In this document: positions 30,154 to 39,696 of the stretch, piece by piece
Layout of the letters: each line of letters starts with the position of its first letter
How positions within the stretch are numbered: the stretch's first letter is position 1
NCBI RefSeq assembly: GCF_025564065.1
Contig: NZ_JAMGZK010000048.1
Location: 62,001-126,000, forward strand
Source: Silvania hatchlandensis
GTDB taxonomy: Bacteria > Pseudomonadota > Gammaproteobacteria > Enterobacterales > Enterobacteriaceae
Reading direction: 5' to 3'
Length of the DNA: 64,000 bases
The notes under the pieces: model-generated
The model's database searches: none
Told to the model about the DNA's origin: nothing
What the model saw: the letters and a program-made list of their open reading frames with translations, nothing else
Program-made: the position numbers and the translations under genes

Positions 30154-32547
30154 TTAGCGTTTTGCCTGCCAGATACGAGCCTGATAGTCACGGATTGAGC
30201 GGTCAGAGCTGAACATACCGCAGCGCGCAGTGTTCAGAATGCACGCCCGGGTCCAGGCTTCCTGGTCACGATACAGAACGTCGATCTGCTTCTGGGCCTC
30301 GACATAAGAGGCAAAGTCCGCCATCAGCAGATACGGATCGCCACCCTCTTTGCCGATGCTGTGCAGCATCTGGTCAAACGCGTGCTTGTCGCCGTCGCTG
30401 TATTTTCCGCTTTCCAGCTCTTTCAGCACTGCATCGAGCACCTTGTCTTTCTTACGCCATTTCACCGGGTTATAGCCTTTGGCCTTCAGCGCTTTCACCT
30501 CTTCGACGGTATGGCCGAAGATAAAGATGTTCTCGTCGCCCACCTGCTCGGCGATCTCGACGTTGGCACCGTCCAGCGTACCGACCGTCAGCGCACCGTT
30601 GAGGGCCAGCTTCATGTTGCCGGTGCCGGAGGCCTCTTTACCGGCAGTGGAGATCTGCTCGGAGACGTCAGCCGCCGGGATCAGCAGCTCGGCTGCCGAG
30701 ACGCAGTAATCCGGCAGGAACACCACTTTCAGCTTGTCGCCGACTTTCGGATCGTTGTTCACCGCCGCAGCCACTTTGTTGATCGCGAGGATGATGTTTT
30801 TTGCCAGGTAGTAGCCCGGTGCCGCTTTCGCACCGAACAGGAACACGCGCGGTACGCGGTCAGCCTGCGGGTTCTCGCGGATCTCTTTGTACAGCGCCAG
30901 AATGTGCAGCAGGTTCAGGTGCTGACGTTTGTACTCGTGCAGACGTTTGATCTGGATATCAAAAATCGCGTTCGGGTTAATTTCAATCCCGGTGCGGGTT
31001 TTAACGAAGGCCGCCAGGCGCACCTTGTTGTCCAGTTTGATGGTGCGGTAAGTCTCGCGGAAGGCCGCATCATCAGCCTGTTTTTCCAGATTGATCAGCT
31101 GGTCGAGATCGTTAGCCCACTCGTGCTCAAGGGTGTTATCCAGCAGCGCGGCCAGGGCCGGGTTGCACTGTTTGATCCAGCGGCGCGGCGTGATGCCGTT
31201 GGTGACATTGTGGAACTTGTTCGGCCACAGCTGGTGATATTCCGGGAACAGATCTTTCACCACCAGGTCGGAGTGCAGCGCAGCGACGCCGTTAACCGCA
31301 AAGCCGCTCACCACGCACATGTTGGCCATGCGGACCTGCTTATCATAGACCACCGCCAGCTTCGCCCAGACGGCTTCGTTGCCCGGCCAGGTTTTCTTCA
31401 CCAGCGTTTTAAAGCGGGTATTAATTTCGTTGATCAGCTGCATATGGCGCGGCAGCAGGGTTTTAATCAGCTTCTCGTCCCAGCACTCCAGCGCTTCTGG
31501 CATCAGAGTGTGGTTGGTGTAAGCGAAGGTCTTGCTGGTGATGGCCCAGGCGTCGTCCCAGCTCATCTGATGCTCGTCGATCAATACGCGCAGCAGTTCA
31601 GGAATGGCGATCGTCGGGTGGGTGTCATTGAGCTGGATCACTTCGTAATCTGCCAGCTCGTTCAGCTTGCGGCCCGCCAGGTGATGGCGACGCAGAATAT
31701 CGGCCACCGAACAGGCGCACTGGAAGTACTGCTGCATCAGACGCAGCTTTTTGCCCGCCAGATGGTTGTCGTTCGGGTAGAGAACTTTGGTCAGTTTTTC
31801 CGCGTCGATGCCCTGCTGCTCAGCACGCAGGAAATCGCCGTCGTTAAATTTGGTCAGGTCAAACGGATGCGCGTGTGTCGCCTGCCACAGGCGCAGCGGC
31901 TGCGCCACGCCGTTACGGTAACCCAGTACCGGCAGATCCCACGCCTGGCCGGTGATCGTAAAGCCAGGTTCCCATTGCCCCGCTTTCGTCACTTTGCCGC
32001 CAATCCCGACCTGCACGTCCAGCGCCTCATTGTGGCGGAACCACGGGTAGCTGACGCGATGCCAGTCATCCGGGGCTTCCATCTGATGGCCGTCGGCAAA
32101 GGACTGACGGAACAGGCCGTACTGATAGTTCAGGCCGTAGCCGGTCGCCGATTGCCCCACCGTCGCCATCGAATCAAGGAAGCAGGCTGCCAGACGCCCC
32201 AGGCCACCGTTGCCCAGCGCCGGATCGGTCTCTTCTTCCAGCAGGTCGGTCAGGTGGATATTGTGGGTGCTCAGCACATCGCTGACCTCCTGATACCAGC
32301 CGAGATTCAGCAGGTTGTTGCCGGTCAGGCGGCCAATCAGGAACTCCATCGAGATGTAGTTGACGTGGCGCTGGCCTTTCGCTGGCTTCACTGCGGGTTG
32401 GGCGCTCAGCAGCTCTGCGAGCGCACCGCTGACGGCCTGCCACCACTGGCGGGAGGTCATCTCCTCAGCGGCATGTAATCCAAATCGTTGCCACTGACGC
32501 GTCAGGGCAGCCTGAAATTGAGCTTTGTTGAAGGTAGGCTGTGACAT
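30154..32547 (-). CDS. malP: Maltodextrin phosphorylase MalP
   Basis: 797 residues, one of two glucan phosphorylases in this window (the other is glgP at 39697-42144). The pyridoxal phosphate lysine is in [16 protein letters not shown]. The phosphate and glucan sites MEFLIGR and [17 protein letters not shown] are intact. It splits maltodextrins with phosphate to give glucose-1-phosphate. The promoter at 32600-32670 has three MalT boxes. Confidence 0.98.
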   Translation of the reverse strand: MSQPTFNKAQFQAALTRQWQRFGLHAAEEMTSRQWWQAVSGALAELLSAQPAVKPAKGQRHVNYISMEFLIGRLTGNNLLNLGWYQEVSDVLSTHNIHLTDLLEEETDPALGNGGLGRLAACFLDSMATVGQSATGYGLNYQYGLFRQSFADGHQMEAPDDWHRVSYPWFRHNEALDVQVGIGGKVTKAGQWEPGFTITGQAWDLPVLGYRNGVAQPLRLWQATHAHPFDLTKFNDGDFLRAEQQGIDAEKLTKVLYPNDNHLAGKKLRLMQQYFQCACSVADILRRHHLAGRKLNELADYEVIQLNDTHPTIAIPELLRVLIDEHQMSWDDAWAITSKTFAYTNHTLMPEALECWDEKLIKTLLPRHMQLINEINTRFKTLVKKTWPGNEAVWAKLAVVYDKQVRMANMCVVSGFAVNGVAALHSDLVVKDLFPEYHQLWPNKFHNVTNGITPRRWIKQCNPALAALLDNTLEHEWANDLDQLINLEKQADDAAFRETYRTIKLDNKVRLAAFVKTRTGIEINPNAIFDIQIKRLHEYKRQHLNLLHILALYKEIRENPQADRVPRVFLFGAKAAPGYYLAKNIILAINKVAAAVNNDPKVGDKLKVVFLPDYCVSAAELLIPAADVSEQISTAGKEASGTGNMKLALNGALTVGTLDGANVEIAEQVGDENIFIFGHTVEEVKALKAKGYNPVKWRKKDKVLDAVLKELESGKYSDGDKHAFDQMLHSIGKEGGDPYLLMADFASYVEAQKQIDVLYRDQEAWTRACILNTARCGMFSSDRSIRDYQARIWQAKR

Positions 32548-32628
32548 AAGGGATCGGCATCCTGTAGAAAGAAATTAACACGTTGGTGCTAGTGTGCCTG
32601 GCTCCTCGGGGCACTTCCTCCTCCTGCG

Positions 32629-32662
32629 GGGGATTAGGCGGGGAGGAGTAGCGGGGATGAGC
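32629..32662 (+). promoter_or_regulatory. Three MalT boxes of the malPQ promoter
   Basis: GGGGATTAGG (32629-32638), GGGGAGGAGT (32640-32649) and GGGGATGAGC (32653-32662) match the MalT box GGGGA(T/G)GAGG and are arranged as direct repeats. They lie 80-115 bp upstream of the malP start codon. MalT with ATP and maltotriose activates from these sites. Confidence 0.85.
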
Positions 32663-32990
32663 AGTAAACTGTGATCGTGGCCACTTTATGCCGTCAGGTT
32701 GCGCGAGAAACGGCGATTAAACAAGCGCCAGAAGGGACAAAAAAGCTGTGTCATTTCATAAGAAATATATAAACAAGGTAATAATTACTTACCTGAAATA
32801 ATATTTCTCATAATAAGCTCTATCTCAGTGCGTTATTTTACATCGTTAACCCAGCAGAGATTTTATTAACTTTTAACAGCCTTTACGCTTCTCCGAACCT
32901 TTTTGTGCAATACGTGCTTTTACCCCCTCTTTCCAGTATCCATGCGCTTTAGAAGCCCATCCGAAAAGTTCCCTCAGTCTGCGATATATT

Positions 32991-33012
32991 TTTGTGACAG
33001 AGTGCAAATTAA
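32991..33012 (+). promoter_or_regulatory. CRP binding site of malT
   Basis: TTTGTGACAGAGTGCAAATT contains a full TGTGA half-site and a degraded second half, closely resembling the known CRP site of the E. coli malT promoter. It places malT under catabolite control. Confidence 0.78.
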
Positions 33013-33129
33013 GGGACAGAAAACCCGGACATAACTTGCAATAAAAAGGTTTCTGACCGACCTTATAGAGATTAATTACGAAGCGCAAAAAAAATCAAAT
33101 CTCGATTTCCACACAGTGAAGTGAAAAAT

Positions 33130-35835
33130 ATGTTGATTCCGTCCAAATTAAGTCGCCCGGTTCGTCTTGACCATACTGTGGTTCGCGAACGCCTGCTGGC
33201 GAAACTTTCCGGCGCGAACAATTTTCGACTGGCGCTGGTAACGAGCCCTGCAGGCTACGGCAAAACGACGCTCATCTCTCAATGGGCATCCGGCAAAAGC
33301 GATCTCGGCTGGTACTCTCTCGATGAGGGCGATAATCAGCAGGAGCGTTTTGCCAGCTATTTGATCGCCGCCATTCAGCAGGCCACCAACGGGCACTGCG
33401 TCACCAGCGAAGTGATGGTGCAAAAGCGCCAGTACGCCAGCCTCTCTTCCCTGTTTTCCCAACTTTTTATCGAGCTGGCCGAATGGCATCGCCCGCTCTA
33501 TCTGGTGATTGATGATTATCATCTGATCACCAATCCGGTGATCCACGAGTCGATGCGCTTTTTCCTGCGCCATCAGCCGGAAAACCTGACCTTAGTGATC
33601 CTGTCGCGCAACCTGCCGCAACTGGGCATTGCTAACCTGCGCGTGCGCGATCAGCTGCTGGAAGTGGGCAGCCAACAGCTCTCCTTTACCCATCAGGAAG
33701 CGAAGCAGTTCTTTGATTGCCGCCTCACCTCGCCGATTGAAGTCGCCGAAAGCAGCCGTCTGTGTGATGACGTCGCTGGCTGGGCCACCGCCCTGCAGCT
33801 GATTGCGCTTTCAGCCCGACACAACAACAGTCCGGCGCAGCAGTCCGCGCGCCGCCTGGCCGGGATCAATGCCAGCCACCTTTCCGATTATCTGGTCGAT
33901 GAAGTCCTCGACAGCGTCGATCAGGCGACCCGTCAGTTCCTGCTGAAAAGCTCGCTGCTGCGCTCGATGAACGACGCGCTGATTGTGCGCGTAACCGGGG
34001 AAGATAACGGCCAGATGCGGCTGGAGGAGATCGAACGTCAGGGATTATTCCTGCAGCGTATGGACGACTCCGGAGAATGGTTCAATTACCACCCGCTGTT
34101 TGGCAGCTTCCTGCGCCAGCGCTGTCAATGGGAACTGGCCTCCGAACTGCCTGACATTCACCGCGCCGCAGCAGAAAGCTGGATGGCGCAGGGCTTTCCA
34201 AGCGAGGCCATTCACCACGCGCTGGCGGCGGGCGATGCCCATATGCTGCGCGATATTTTGCTCAACCACGCCTGGAGCCTGTTTAACCACAGCGAGCTGG
34301 CGCTGCTTGAAGAGTCGCTGCGCGCCCTGCCGTGGGAAAGCCTGCTGGAGAACCCGCGTCTGGTGCTACTGCAGGCCTGGCTGATGCAGAGCCAGCACCG
34401 CTACAGCGAAGTGAATACCCTGCTGGCCCGCGCCGAGCAGGAGATGAAAAGCGAGATGGATGCGGCGCTGCACGGCGAATTCAATGCCCTGCGGGCGCAG
34501 GTCGCCATCAACGACGGTAACCCGGACGAGGCCGAGCGCCTGGCGATGGGTGCGCTGGAAGAGCTGCCGCTGGCGCACTTCTACAGCCGCATCGTGGCAA
34601 CCTCCGTGCATGGCGAGGTCCTGCACTGTAAAGGCGATCTCACCCGCTCCCTGTCGCTGATGCAGCAGACAGAACAGATGGCACGCCGCCATGACGTCTG
34701 GCATTACGCCCTGTGGAGCATGATCCAACAAAGCGAAATTCTGTTTGCCCAGGGCTTCCTGCAGGCCGCCTGGGAAACTCAGGAAAAAGCCTTCAACCTG
34801 ATCCGCGATCAGCATCTGGAACAGCTCCCGATGCACGAGTTCCTGCTGCGCATCCGTGCCCAGCTGCTGTGGGCCTGGGCCCGACTGGACGAAGCCGAAA
34901 GCACTGCCCGTCATGGGGTCGACGTGCTCTCCGCCTTCCAGCCTCAGCAGCAGTTGCAGTGTCTGGGCCTGCTGGTTCAGTGCTCGCTGGCACGCGGCGA
35001 TCTGGATAACGCCCGTAACCACCTCAACCGTCTGGAGAACCTGCTCGGCAACGGTCAGTATCACAGCGACTGGGTATCGAACGCCGATAAAGTACGGGTG
35101 ATTTACTGGCAGATGACCGGCGATAAAAAATCGGCGGCCAACTGGTTGCGCCAGACGCCGAAGCCGGAGTTCGCCAACAACCACTTCCTGCAAAGCCAGT
35201 GGCGCAACATTGCCCGGGCGCAGATCCTGTTAGGGGAGTTCGAACCGGCGGAAATCGTGCTGGAAGAGCTGAATGAAAATGCCCGCAGCCTGCGTCTGAT
35301 GAGCGATCTCAACCGCAACCTGCTGCTGCAGAACCAGCTTTACTGGCAGGCGGGTCGCAAAAATGACGCCCAGCGCGTACTGCTGGAAGCGCTGCAGCTG
35401 GCGAACCGCACCGGGTTTATCAGTCACTTTGTGATTGAAGGCGAGACGATGGCGCAGCAGCTGCGCCAGCTCATTCAGCTGAATACCCTGCCGGAGCTGG
35501 ATCAGCACCGCGCCCAGCGCATTCTGCGGGAGATTAATCAGCATCACCGCCACAAGTTCGCCCACTTCGACGAAACCTTTGTCGAGCGCCTGCTGACCCA
35601 TCCGGAAGTGCCGGAACTGATCCGCACCAGCCCGCTGACTCAGCGTGAGTGGCAGGTTCTGGGGCTGATCTATTCCGGTTACAGCAACGACCAGATTGCC
35701 GGAGAGCTGGCGGTGGCCGCGACCACCATCAAAACCCATATCCGCAATCTGTATCAGAAGCTCGGCGTTGCTCACCGCCAGGATGCGGTGCAGCATGCCC
35801 AGCAGCTGTTGAAAATGATGGGGTATGGGGTCTAG
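33130..35835 (+). CDS. malT: Transcriptional activator of the maltose regulon MalT
   Basis: 901 residues from the ATG at 33130 ([14 protein letters not shown]), the E. coli length; a GTG three codons upstream (33121) is in frame but probably unused. It is a STAND-family regulator: Walker [11 protein letters not shown] (39-48), Walker [10 protein letters not shown], a TPR-like maltotriose-sensing region in the middle, and a C-terminal LuxR helix-turn-helix ([18 protein letters not shown] onward, about 832-895). It activates malPQ from the boxes at 32629-32662. Confidence 0.98.
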   Translation: MLIPSKLSRPVRLDHTVVRERLLAKLSGANNFRLALVTSPAGYGKTTLISQWASGKSDLGWYSLDEGDNQQERFASYLIAAIQQATNGHCVTSEVMVQKRQYASLSSLFSQLFIELAEWHRPLYLVIDDYHLITNPVIHESMRFFLRHQPENLTLVILSRNLPQLGIANLRVRDQLLEVGSQQLSFTHQEAKQFFDCRLTSPIEVAESSRLCDDVAGWATALQLIALSARHNNSPAQQSARRLAGINASHLSDYLVDEVLDSVDQATRQFLLKSSLLRSMNDALIVRVTGEDNGQMRLEEIERQGLFLQRMDDSGEWFNYHPLFGSFLRQRCQWELASELPDIHRAAAESWMAQGFPSEAIHHALAAGDAHMLRDILLNHAWSLFNHSELALLEESLRALPWESLLENPRLVLLQAWLMQSQHRYSEVNTLLARAEQEMKSEMDAALHGEFNALRAQVAINDGNPDEAERLAMGALEELPLAHFYSRIVATSVHGEVLHCKGDLTRSLSLMQQTEQMARRHDVWHYALWSMIQQSEILFAQGFLQAAWETQEKAFNLIRDQHLEQLPMHEFLLRIRAQLLWAWARLDEAESTARHGVDVLSAFQPQQQLQCLGLLVQCSLARGDLDNARNHLNRLENLLGNGQYHSDWVSNADKVRVIYWQMTGDKKSAANWLRQTPKPEFANNHFLQSQWRNIARAQILLGEFEPAEIVLEELNENARSLRLMSDLNRNLLLQNQLYWQAGRKNDAQRVLLEALQLANRTGFISHFVIEGETMAQQLRQLIQLNTLPELDQHRAQRILREINQHHRHKFAHFDETFVERLLTHPEVPELIRTSPLTQREWQVLGLIYSGYSNDQIAGELAVAATTIKTHIRNLYQKLGVAHRQDAVQHAQQLLKMMGYGV

Positions 35836-35856
35836 CCCTCTCCCACCGGGAGAGGA
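35836..35856. repeat. Palindromic CCTCTCCC repeat between malT and glpR
   Basis: CCTCTCCC-ACC-GGGAGAGG directly after the malT stop, in the 28-bp convergent gap with glpR. Same family as the copies at 8340, 15469, 39622 and 61131; it is the only structure in this gap and probably serves as terminator. Confidence 0.7.
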
Positions 35857-35863
35857 GCCAATA

Positions 35864-36622
35864 TCAGCACAGTTCTAACTGCAACTTATGCTCGCGAATC
35901 ACCTGCAACACCCCTTCAGGCGGCATCACGTCGGTATAGACCGCATCCACCATGCTGATGCTGCCCATATTCACCATCGCGTTACGGCCAAACTTCGAGT
36001 GATCCACCACCAGCATCACGTGACGTGAGTTGTCGATGATTGCCCGCTTGGTACGCACTTCGTGATAGTCAAACTCCAGCAGCGAGCCGTCGGTATCGAT
36101 ACCGCTGATGCCGAGGATGCCGAAGTCGAGGCGGAACTGGGAGATAAAATCGAGGGTCGCTTCGCCAATAATCCCGCCGTCGCGACTGCGCAACTCCCCC
36201 CCGGCGAGGATGATGCGAAAGTCCTCTTTCTGCATCAGCGTGGTCGCGACGTTCAGATTGTTGGTCACCACGCGGAGATTTTCATGGTTCAGCAGGGCGT
36301 GGGCGACCGCTTCCGGGGTGGTGCCGATGTCGATAAACAGCGTCGCACCGTTGGGGATCTGGCTGGCGACTTTGCGGGCAATCCGCTCTTTCTCTGAAGT
36401 CTGGGTCGCCTTGCGGTCGTGCCAGGAGGTGTTCACCGAGCTGGACGGCAGCGCCGCCCCGCCGTGGTGGCGGAGAATGCGGTTCTGATCGGCCAGATCG
36501 TTCAGGTCACGGCGAATGGTCTGCGGGCTGACGGCAAACTGCTCCACCAGCTCCTCGGTGCTGACGTATCCCTGCTTCTTCACCAGCTCGATAATGGCGT
36601 CATGACGTTGTGTTTGTTTCAT
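35864..36622 (-). CDS. glpR: Glycerol-3-phosphate regulon repressor GlpR
   Basis: 252 residues, DeoR family. An N-terminal winged helix (RHDAIIELVKKQGYVSTEEL followed by FAVSPQTIRRDLNDL) precedes the sugar-phosphate-sensing ISOCOT-like domain (FIDIGTTPEAVAHAL). It represses glpD, glpFK, glpTQ and glpACB and is released by glycerol-3-phosphate. In the operon glpE-glpG-glpR on the minus strand. In K-12 the gene lies next to rtcR, which is absent here. Confidence 0.96.
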   Translation of the reverse strand: MKQTQRHDAIIELVKKQGYVSTEELVEQFAVSPQTIRRDLNDLADQNRILRHHGGAALPSSSVNTSWHDRKATQTSEKERIARKVASQIPNGATLFIDIGTTPEAVAHALLNHENLRVVTNNLNVATTLMQKEDFRIILAGGELRSRDGGIIGEATLDFISQFRLDFGILGISGIDTDGSLLEFDYHEVRTKRAIIDNSRHVMLVVDHSKFGRNAMVNMGSISMVDAVYTDVMPPEGVLQVIREHKLQLELC

Positions 36623-36640
36623 CAGAGTTCCCTGGCAGAA

Positions 36641-37471
36641 TTATGTTCGTTTTCGCGCATGTAGCGTATCGGCAAGCGCCATCGCCAGCCCAACCGCCAG
36701 CCCGGCCACGTGTGCGCCATTGGCAATCGCCATGCCAAACAGATCAAACCAGCCGGCAATAATCCAGACTAATGCGAAGGCCATTAACCCGCGCTCAAGA
36801 TAGATCCCGCTGTCCGGATCGCGCTCGCCGCGCAGCCAGACGTAACCCATCAGCGCATACACTACGCCGGAAAGCCCGCCAAACCACGGCCCGTTAAACT
36901 GATGCTGGATAAAGCCGCTGAGCAGGGCGCTGATCAGCGTAATCACCACCAGCTTGCCGCTGCCGAGCCGTTTCTCCACCGCGCCGCCGAGATACCACCA
37001 CCACAGCAGGTTAAAGAGGATATGCAGCACGGAGAAGTGCATCAGCGCGTGGGTGAAGTAGCGCCAGAATTCGAATTTCAGGGACGGGTCAAACGGCCAA
37101 GCCAGCAGGATCATCACGGTCTGATCGCCCACCACATTCATGATGATGAACACCAGAATGCAGGCCGCGATTAAGACCAGGGTGAATGGCCCCGCGCGTT
37201 CGCGCAACGTCGCCAGGAAAGGAAAGCGCTGATAGCGCAGGCCGCTATCGGTCTGGCCCGACTGCCAGCTCGCCGCCAGATAGCGCGGGTCGGCGGGGTT
37301 TTCCAGAAAACGCGCCAGTTCAGCGTGCACCCGGTCGGCCTGGCTTTCATCCGCCAGCCAGACGTCAATCTGGGTATGTTGTTGAAGAGTGAGGATAATG
37401 CCCTGCGTCGCCATGTAGTCGACAAACGCCTGGGCCACGCGCGGGTTAGTAAAAGAGGTAATCATCAGCAT
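36641..37471 (-). CDS. glpG: Rhomboid intramembrane serine protease GlpG
   Basis: 276 residues from the ATG at 37469-37471 ([16 protein letters not shown]); the frame extends nine codons further without support. A cytoplasmic N-terminal domain is followed by six membrane helices. The catalytic dyad is Ser201 in GGLSGVVYA and His254 in [21 protein letters not shown] and [12 protein letters not shown] are also conserved. It cleaves transmembrane substrates within the inner membrane. Confidence 0.97.
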   Translation of the reverse strand: MLMITSFTNPRVAQAFVDYMATQGIILTLQQHTQIDVWLADESQADRVHAELARFLENPADPRYLAASWQSGQTDSGLRYQRFPFLATLRERAGPFTLVLIAACILVFIIMNVVGDQTVMILLAWPFDPSLKFEFWRYFTHALMHFSVLHILFNLLWWWYLGGAVEKRLGSGKLVVITLISALLSGFIQHQFNGPWFGGLSGVVYALMGYVWLRGERDPDSGIYLERGLMAFALVWIIAGWFDLFGMAIANGAHVAGLAVGLAMALADTLHARKRT

Positions 37472-37516
37472 CGGCGGCAGTCGCTTATTTCCACACAAAA
37501 GGGGACAGTATATACC

Positions 37517-37846
37517 CTAAACGTCGACGTGCTCGACTTCTGCCGGGAAATGGCGATGCCAGGCGTCGAAACCGCCGTCCACGCTGTAGACCGCATCGTA
37601 GCCCTGTTGCAGCAGATACTGCGCCGCACCCTTGCTGCTGTTACCGTGATAGCACATCACCATCACCGGGGTATCAAAATCGTTATCCTGCATAAAGGTG
37701 CTCAGTGAGGCATTCGTCAGGTGAAAGGCACCCGGCGTATGGCCAATGGCAAAACTTTGCGGATCGCGGATGTCCACCAGCACGGCCGTTCCCTGGTGCA
37801 TTTTCTGGTGCGCTTCTTCAACGTTAATACATTCAAACTGTTCCAT
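37517..37846 (-). CDS. glpE: Thiosulfate sulfurtransferase GlpE
   Basis: 109 residues, a single-domain rhodanese. The active-site Cys65 lies in [12 protein letters not shown] and forms the persulfide. It transfers sulfur from thiosulfate to cyanide or thioredoxin; the physiological role in the glp cluster remains unclear. First gene of glpEGR, divergent from glpD. Confidence 0.97.
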   Translation of the reverse strand: MEQFECINVEEAHQKMHQGTAVLVDIRDPQSFAIGHTPGAFHLTNASLSTFMQDNDFDTPVMVMCYHGNSSKGAAQYLLQQGYDAVYSVDGGFDAWHRHFPAEVEHVDV

Positions 37847-37991
37847 GGTGCTCTCTGCTGCTCTCTGTTGTTCGTTCAGTGGGGCATTTTACCGTCTAGT
37901 GTACGTCCTGGCGGCGGGTAAACGCCATTATGTTAGCTGTATCACTCAAAATTGTTTTTTTGATGTTACTAAAAGCGCATTCCTTTGCTAG

Positions 37992-38011
37992 TATGAGCGA
38001 TATCGAACATT
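37992..38011. promoter_or_regulatory. GlpR operator of glpD
   Basis: TATGAGCGATATCGAACATT matches the GlpR palindrome (A-T-G-T-T-C-G half sites around GATATC). It lies 33 bp before the glpD start. A weaker second copy, TTTGAGCTTTTACGAAAG, follows immediately, consistent with the tandem operators known at E. coli glpD. Confidence 0.78.
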
Positions 38012-38043
38012 TTTGAGCTTTTACGAAAGTGCGTGAGGATACA

Positions 38044-39552
38044 ATGGAAACCAAAGATCTGATTGTAATAGGTGGCGGTATCAACGGGGCAGGTATTGCG
38101 GCAGATGCCGCCGGACGCGGTTTATCCGTCCTGATGCTGGAAGCACAGGATCTCGCCTGTGCCACCTCCTCCGCGAGCTCCAAGCTTATCCACGGCGGCC
38201 TGCGCTACCTGGAACACTACGAATTCCGTCTGGTCAGCGAGGCGCTGGCCGAGCGCGAAGTGCTGCTGAAAATGGCCCCGCATATTGCCACACCGATGCG
38301 CTTTCGCCTGCCGCACCGCCCGCATCTGCGTCCGGCGTGGATGATCCGCATCGGTCTGTTTATGTACGATCATCTGGGTAAACGCACCAGCCTGCCCGCC
38401 TCCGCCGGTGTGCGTTTTGGCGCAGATTCGGTCCTGAAGCCAGAAATCGTGCGCGGATTCGAATATTCTGACTGCTGGGTGGACGACGCCCGACTGGTGC
38501 TCGCCAACGCGCAAATGGTTGAACGCAAAGGCGGAGAAGTGAAAACCCGCACCCGCGCCCTCTCCGCTCGCCGAGAAAAGGGCCTGTGGATCGTCGAAGC
38601 CGAAGATATCGATACCGGCGAGCGCTTCAGCTGGCAGGCACGCGGTCTGGTGAATGCCACCGGCCCGTGGGTGAAGCAGTTCTTTGACGACGGGATGAAA
38701 CTGCCGTCGCCGTATGGCATCCGCCTGATCAAAGGCAGCCATATTGTGGTCCCGCGCGTGCACACCCAGAAGCAGGCCTACATTCTGCAGAACGAAGACA
38801 AGCGCATCGTGTTTGTGATCCCGTGGATGGATGAGTTCTCCATCGTCGGCACCACCGACGTAGAGTACAAAGGCGATCCGAAAAACGTCGGTATCGACGA
38901 AAGCGAAATCAACTACCTGCTGCAGGTCTATAACGCGCACTTTAAAAAGTCGCTGGCGCGCGACGACGTGGTCTGGACCTACTCCGGGGTGCGTCCATTG
39001 TGCGATGATGAATCCGATTCACCGCAGGCGATCACCCGCGACTACACGCTGGATATCCACGATGAGCAAGGCAAAGCGCCGCTGCTTTCGGTGTTTGGCG
39101 GCAAGCTCACCACCTATCGTAAGCTGGCGGAACACGCGCTGGAGAAACTGTCCCCGTACTATCAAGGTATTGGCTCTGCCTGGACCAAAGGCGCGGTACT
39201 GCCTGGTGGTGATATCGACGGCAACCGCGATGACTACGCGGCAAAACTGCGCCGTCGCCATCCGTTTATCAGCGAATCCCTGGCCCGCCACTACGCCCGC
39301 ACTTATGGCAGCAACAGTGAACTGCTGCTGAACGCGGTGACAAGCCTCAGCGATTTGGGCGAACATTTTGGCCATGAGTTTTATGAAGCCGAGCTGCGCT
39401 ATCTGGTTGAGCACGAGTGGGTACGCCGCGCGGACGATGCGCTGTGGCGTCGCACCAAAGAGGGCATGTGGCTGAATGCGGAGCAGCAGTCCCGCGTGGC
39501 GCAGTGGCTGGAGCAGAACGCGCAAAAGCGAGAGTTATCGTTAGCGTCCTGA
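38044..39552 (+). CDS. glpD: Aerobic glycerol-3-phosphate dehydrogenase GlpD
   Basis: 502 residues from the ATG at 38044 (METKDLIVIGGGINGAGIAA). The frame is open five codons earlier, but the FAD-binding GGGINGAGIAADAAGRG starts right after the chosen Met, and GAGGAT lies upstream. GlpD is a peripheral inner-membrane FAD enzyme that oxidises sn-glycerol-3-phosphate to DHAP and passes electrons to ubiquinone. HGGLRYLEHYEF and FGGKLTTYRKLAEHAL are conserved. Expression should be set by GlpR. Confidence 0.98.
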   Translation: METKDLIVIGGGINGAGIAADAAGRGLSVLMLEAQDLACATSSASSKLIHGGLRYLEHYEFRLVSEALAEREVLLKMAPHIATPMRFRLPHRPHLRPAWMIRIGLFMYDHLGKRTSLPASAGVRFGADSVLKPEIVRGFEYSDCWVDDARLVLANAQMVERKGGEVKTRTRALSARREKGLWIVEAEDIDTGERFSWQARGLVNATGPWVKQFFDDGMKLPSPYGIRLIKGSHIVVPRVHTQKQAYILQNEDKRIVFVIPWMDEFSIVGTTDVEYKGDPKNVGIDESEINYLLQVYNAHFKKSLARDDVVWTYSGVRPLCDDESDSPQAITRDYTLDIHDEQGKAPLLSVFGGKLTTYRKLAEHALEKLSPYYQGIGSAWTKGAVLPGGDIDGNRDDYAAKLRRRHPFISESLARHYARTYGSNSELLLNAVTSLSDLGEHFGHEFYEAELRYLVEHEWVRRADDALWRRTKEGMWLNAEQQSRVAQWLEQNAQKRELSLAS

Positions 39553-39563
39553 AGGATGCAAAT

Positions 39564-39600
39564 ACGTAGGCCGGGTAAGGCGAAGCCGCCACCCGGCGAA
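39564..39600. repeat. REP element after glpD
   Basis: GTAGGCCGGGTAAGGCG followed by AAGCCGCCACCCGGC, the classic enterobacterial REP/PU palindrome (GCCGGGT / ACCCGGC arms), between convergent glpD and glgP. Confidence 0.85.
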
Positions 39601-39621
39601 AATGGCTCGGTGCGGCCTGAT

Positions 39622-39656
39622 GCCCTCACCCCGCCCCTCTCCCACAGGGAGAGGGA
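39622..39656. repeat. Palindromic CCCTCTCCC repeat between glpD and glgP
   Basis: GCCCTCACCCCG leads into CCCTCTCCC-ACA-GGGAGAGGG. The most complete copy of the five in this window, sitting next to a REP element. Confidence 0.72.
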
Positions 39657-39666
39657 GTAAACATTA

Positions 39667-39692
39667 AAAAAGGCAACTTTCGTTGCCTTTTT
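39667..39692. terminator. Bidirectional terminator between glpD and glgP
   Basis: AAAAAGGCAAC and GTTGCCTTTTT form an 11-bp stem around TTTC with A- and T-runs on either side, placed just past the glgP stop. Confidence 0.9.
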
Positions 39693-39696
39693 GCGT

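Larger units (their letters stand above)
32548..33129. other. Divergent malPQ / malT regulatory region
   Basis: 582 bp between divergent genes. The malP-proximal part holds three MalT boxes at 32629-32662. The malT-proximal part has a CRP site at 32991-33012. Between them, 32690-32990 is AT-rich with no recognisable gene; a short open frame on the minus strand at 32873-33088 has no supporting start signal. The malT start has a weak Shine-Dalgarno, as in E. coli. Confidence 0.75.

Noticed and set aside
30361-32478. 705-residue open frame on the plus strand opposite malP
   Set aside because: Antisense to malP; the long open frame is a by-product of malP codon usage at high GC. No recognisable domain.
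32873-33088. 71-residue minus-strand frame in the malT leader
   Set aside because: No ribosome site, no similarity, and it overlaps the malT promoter and CRP site.
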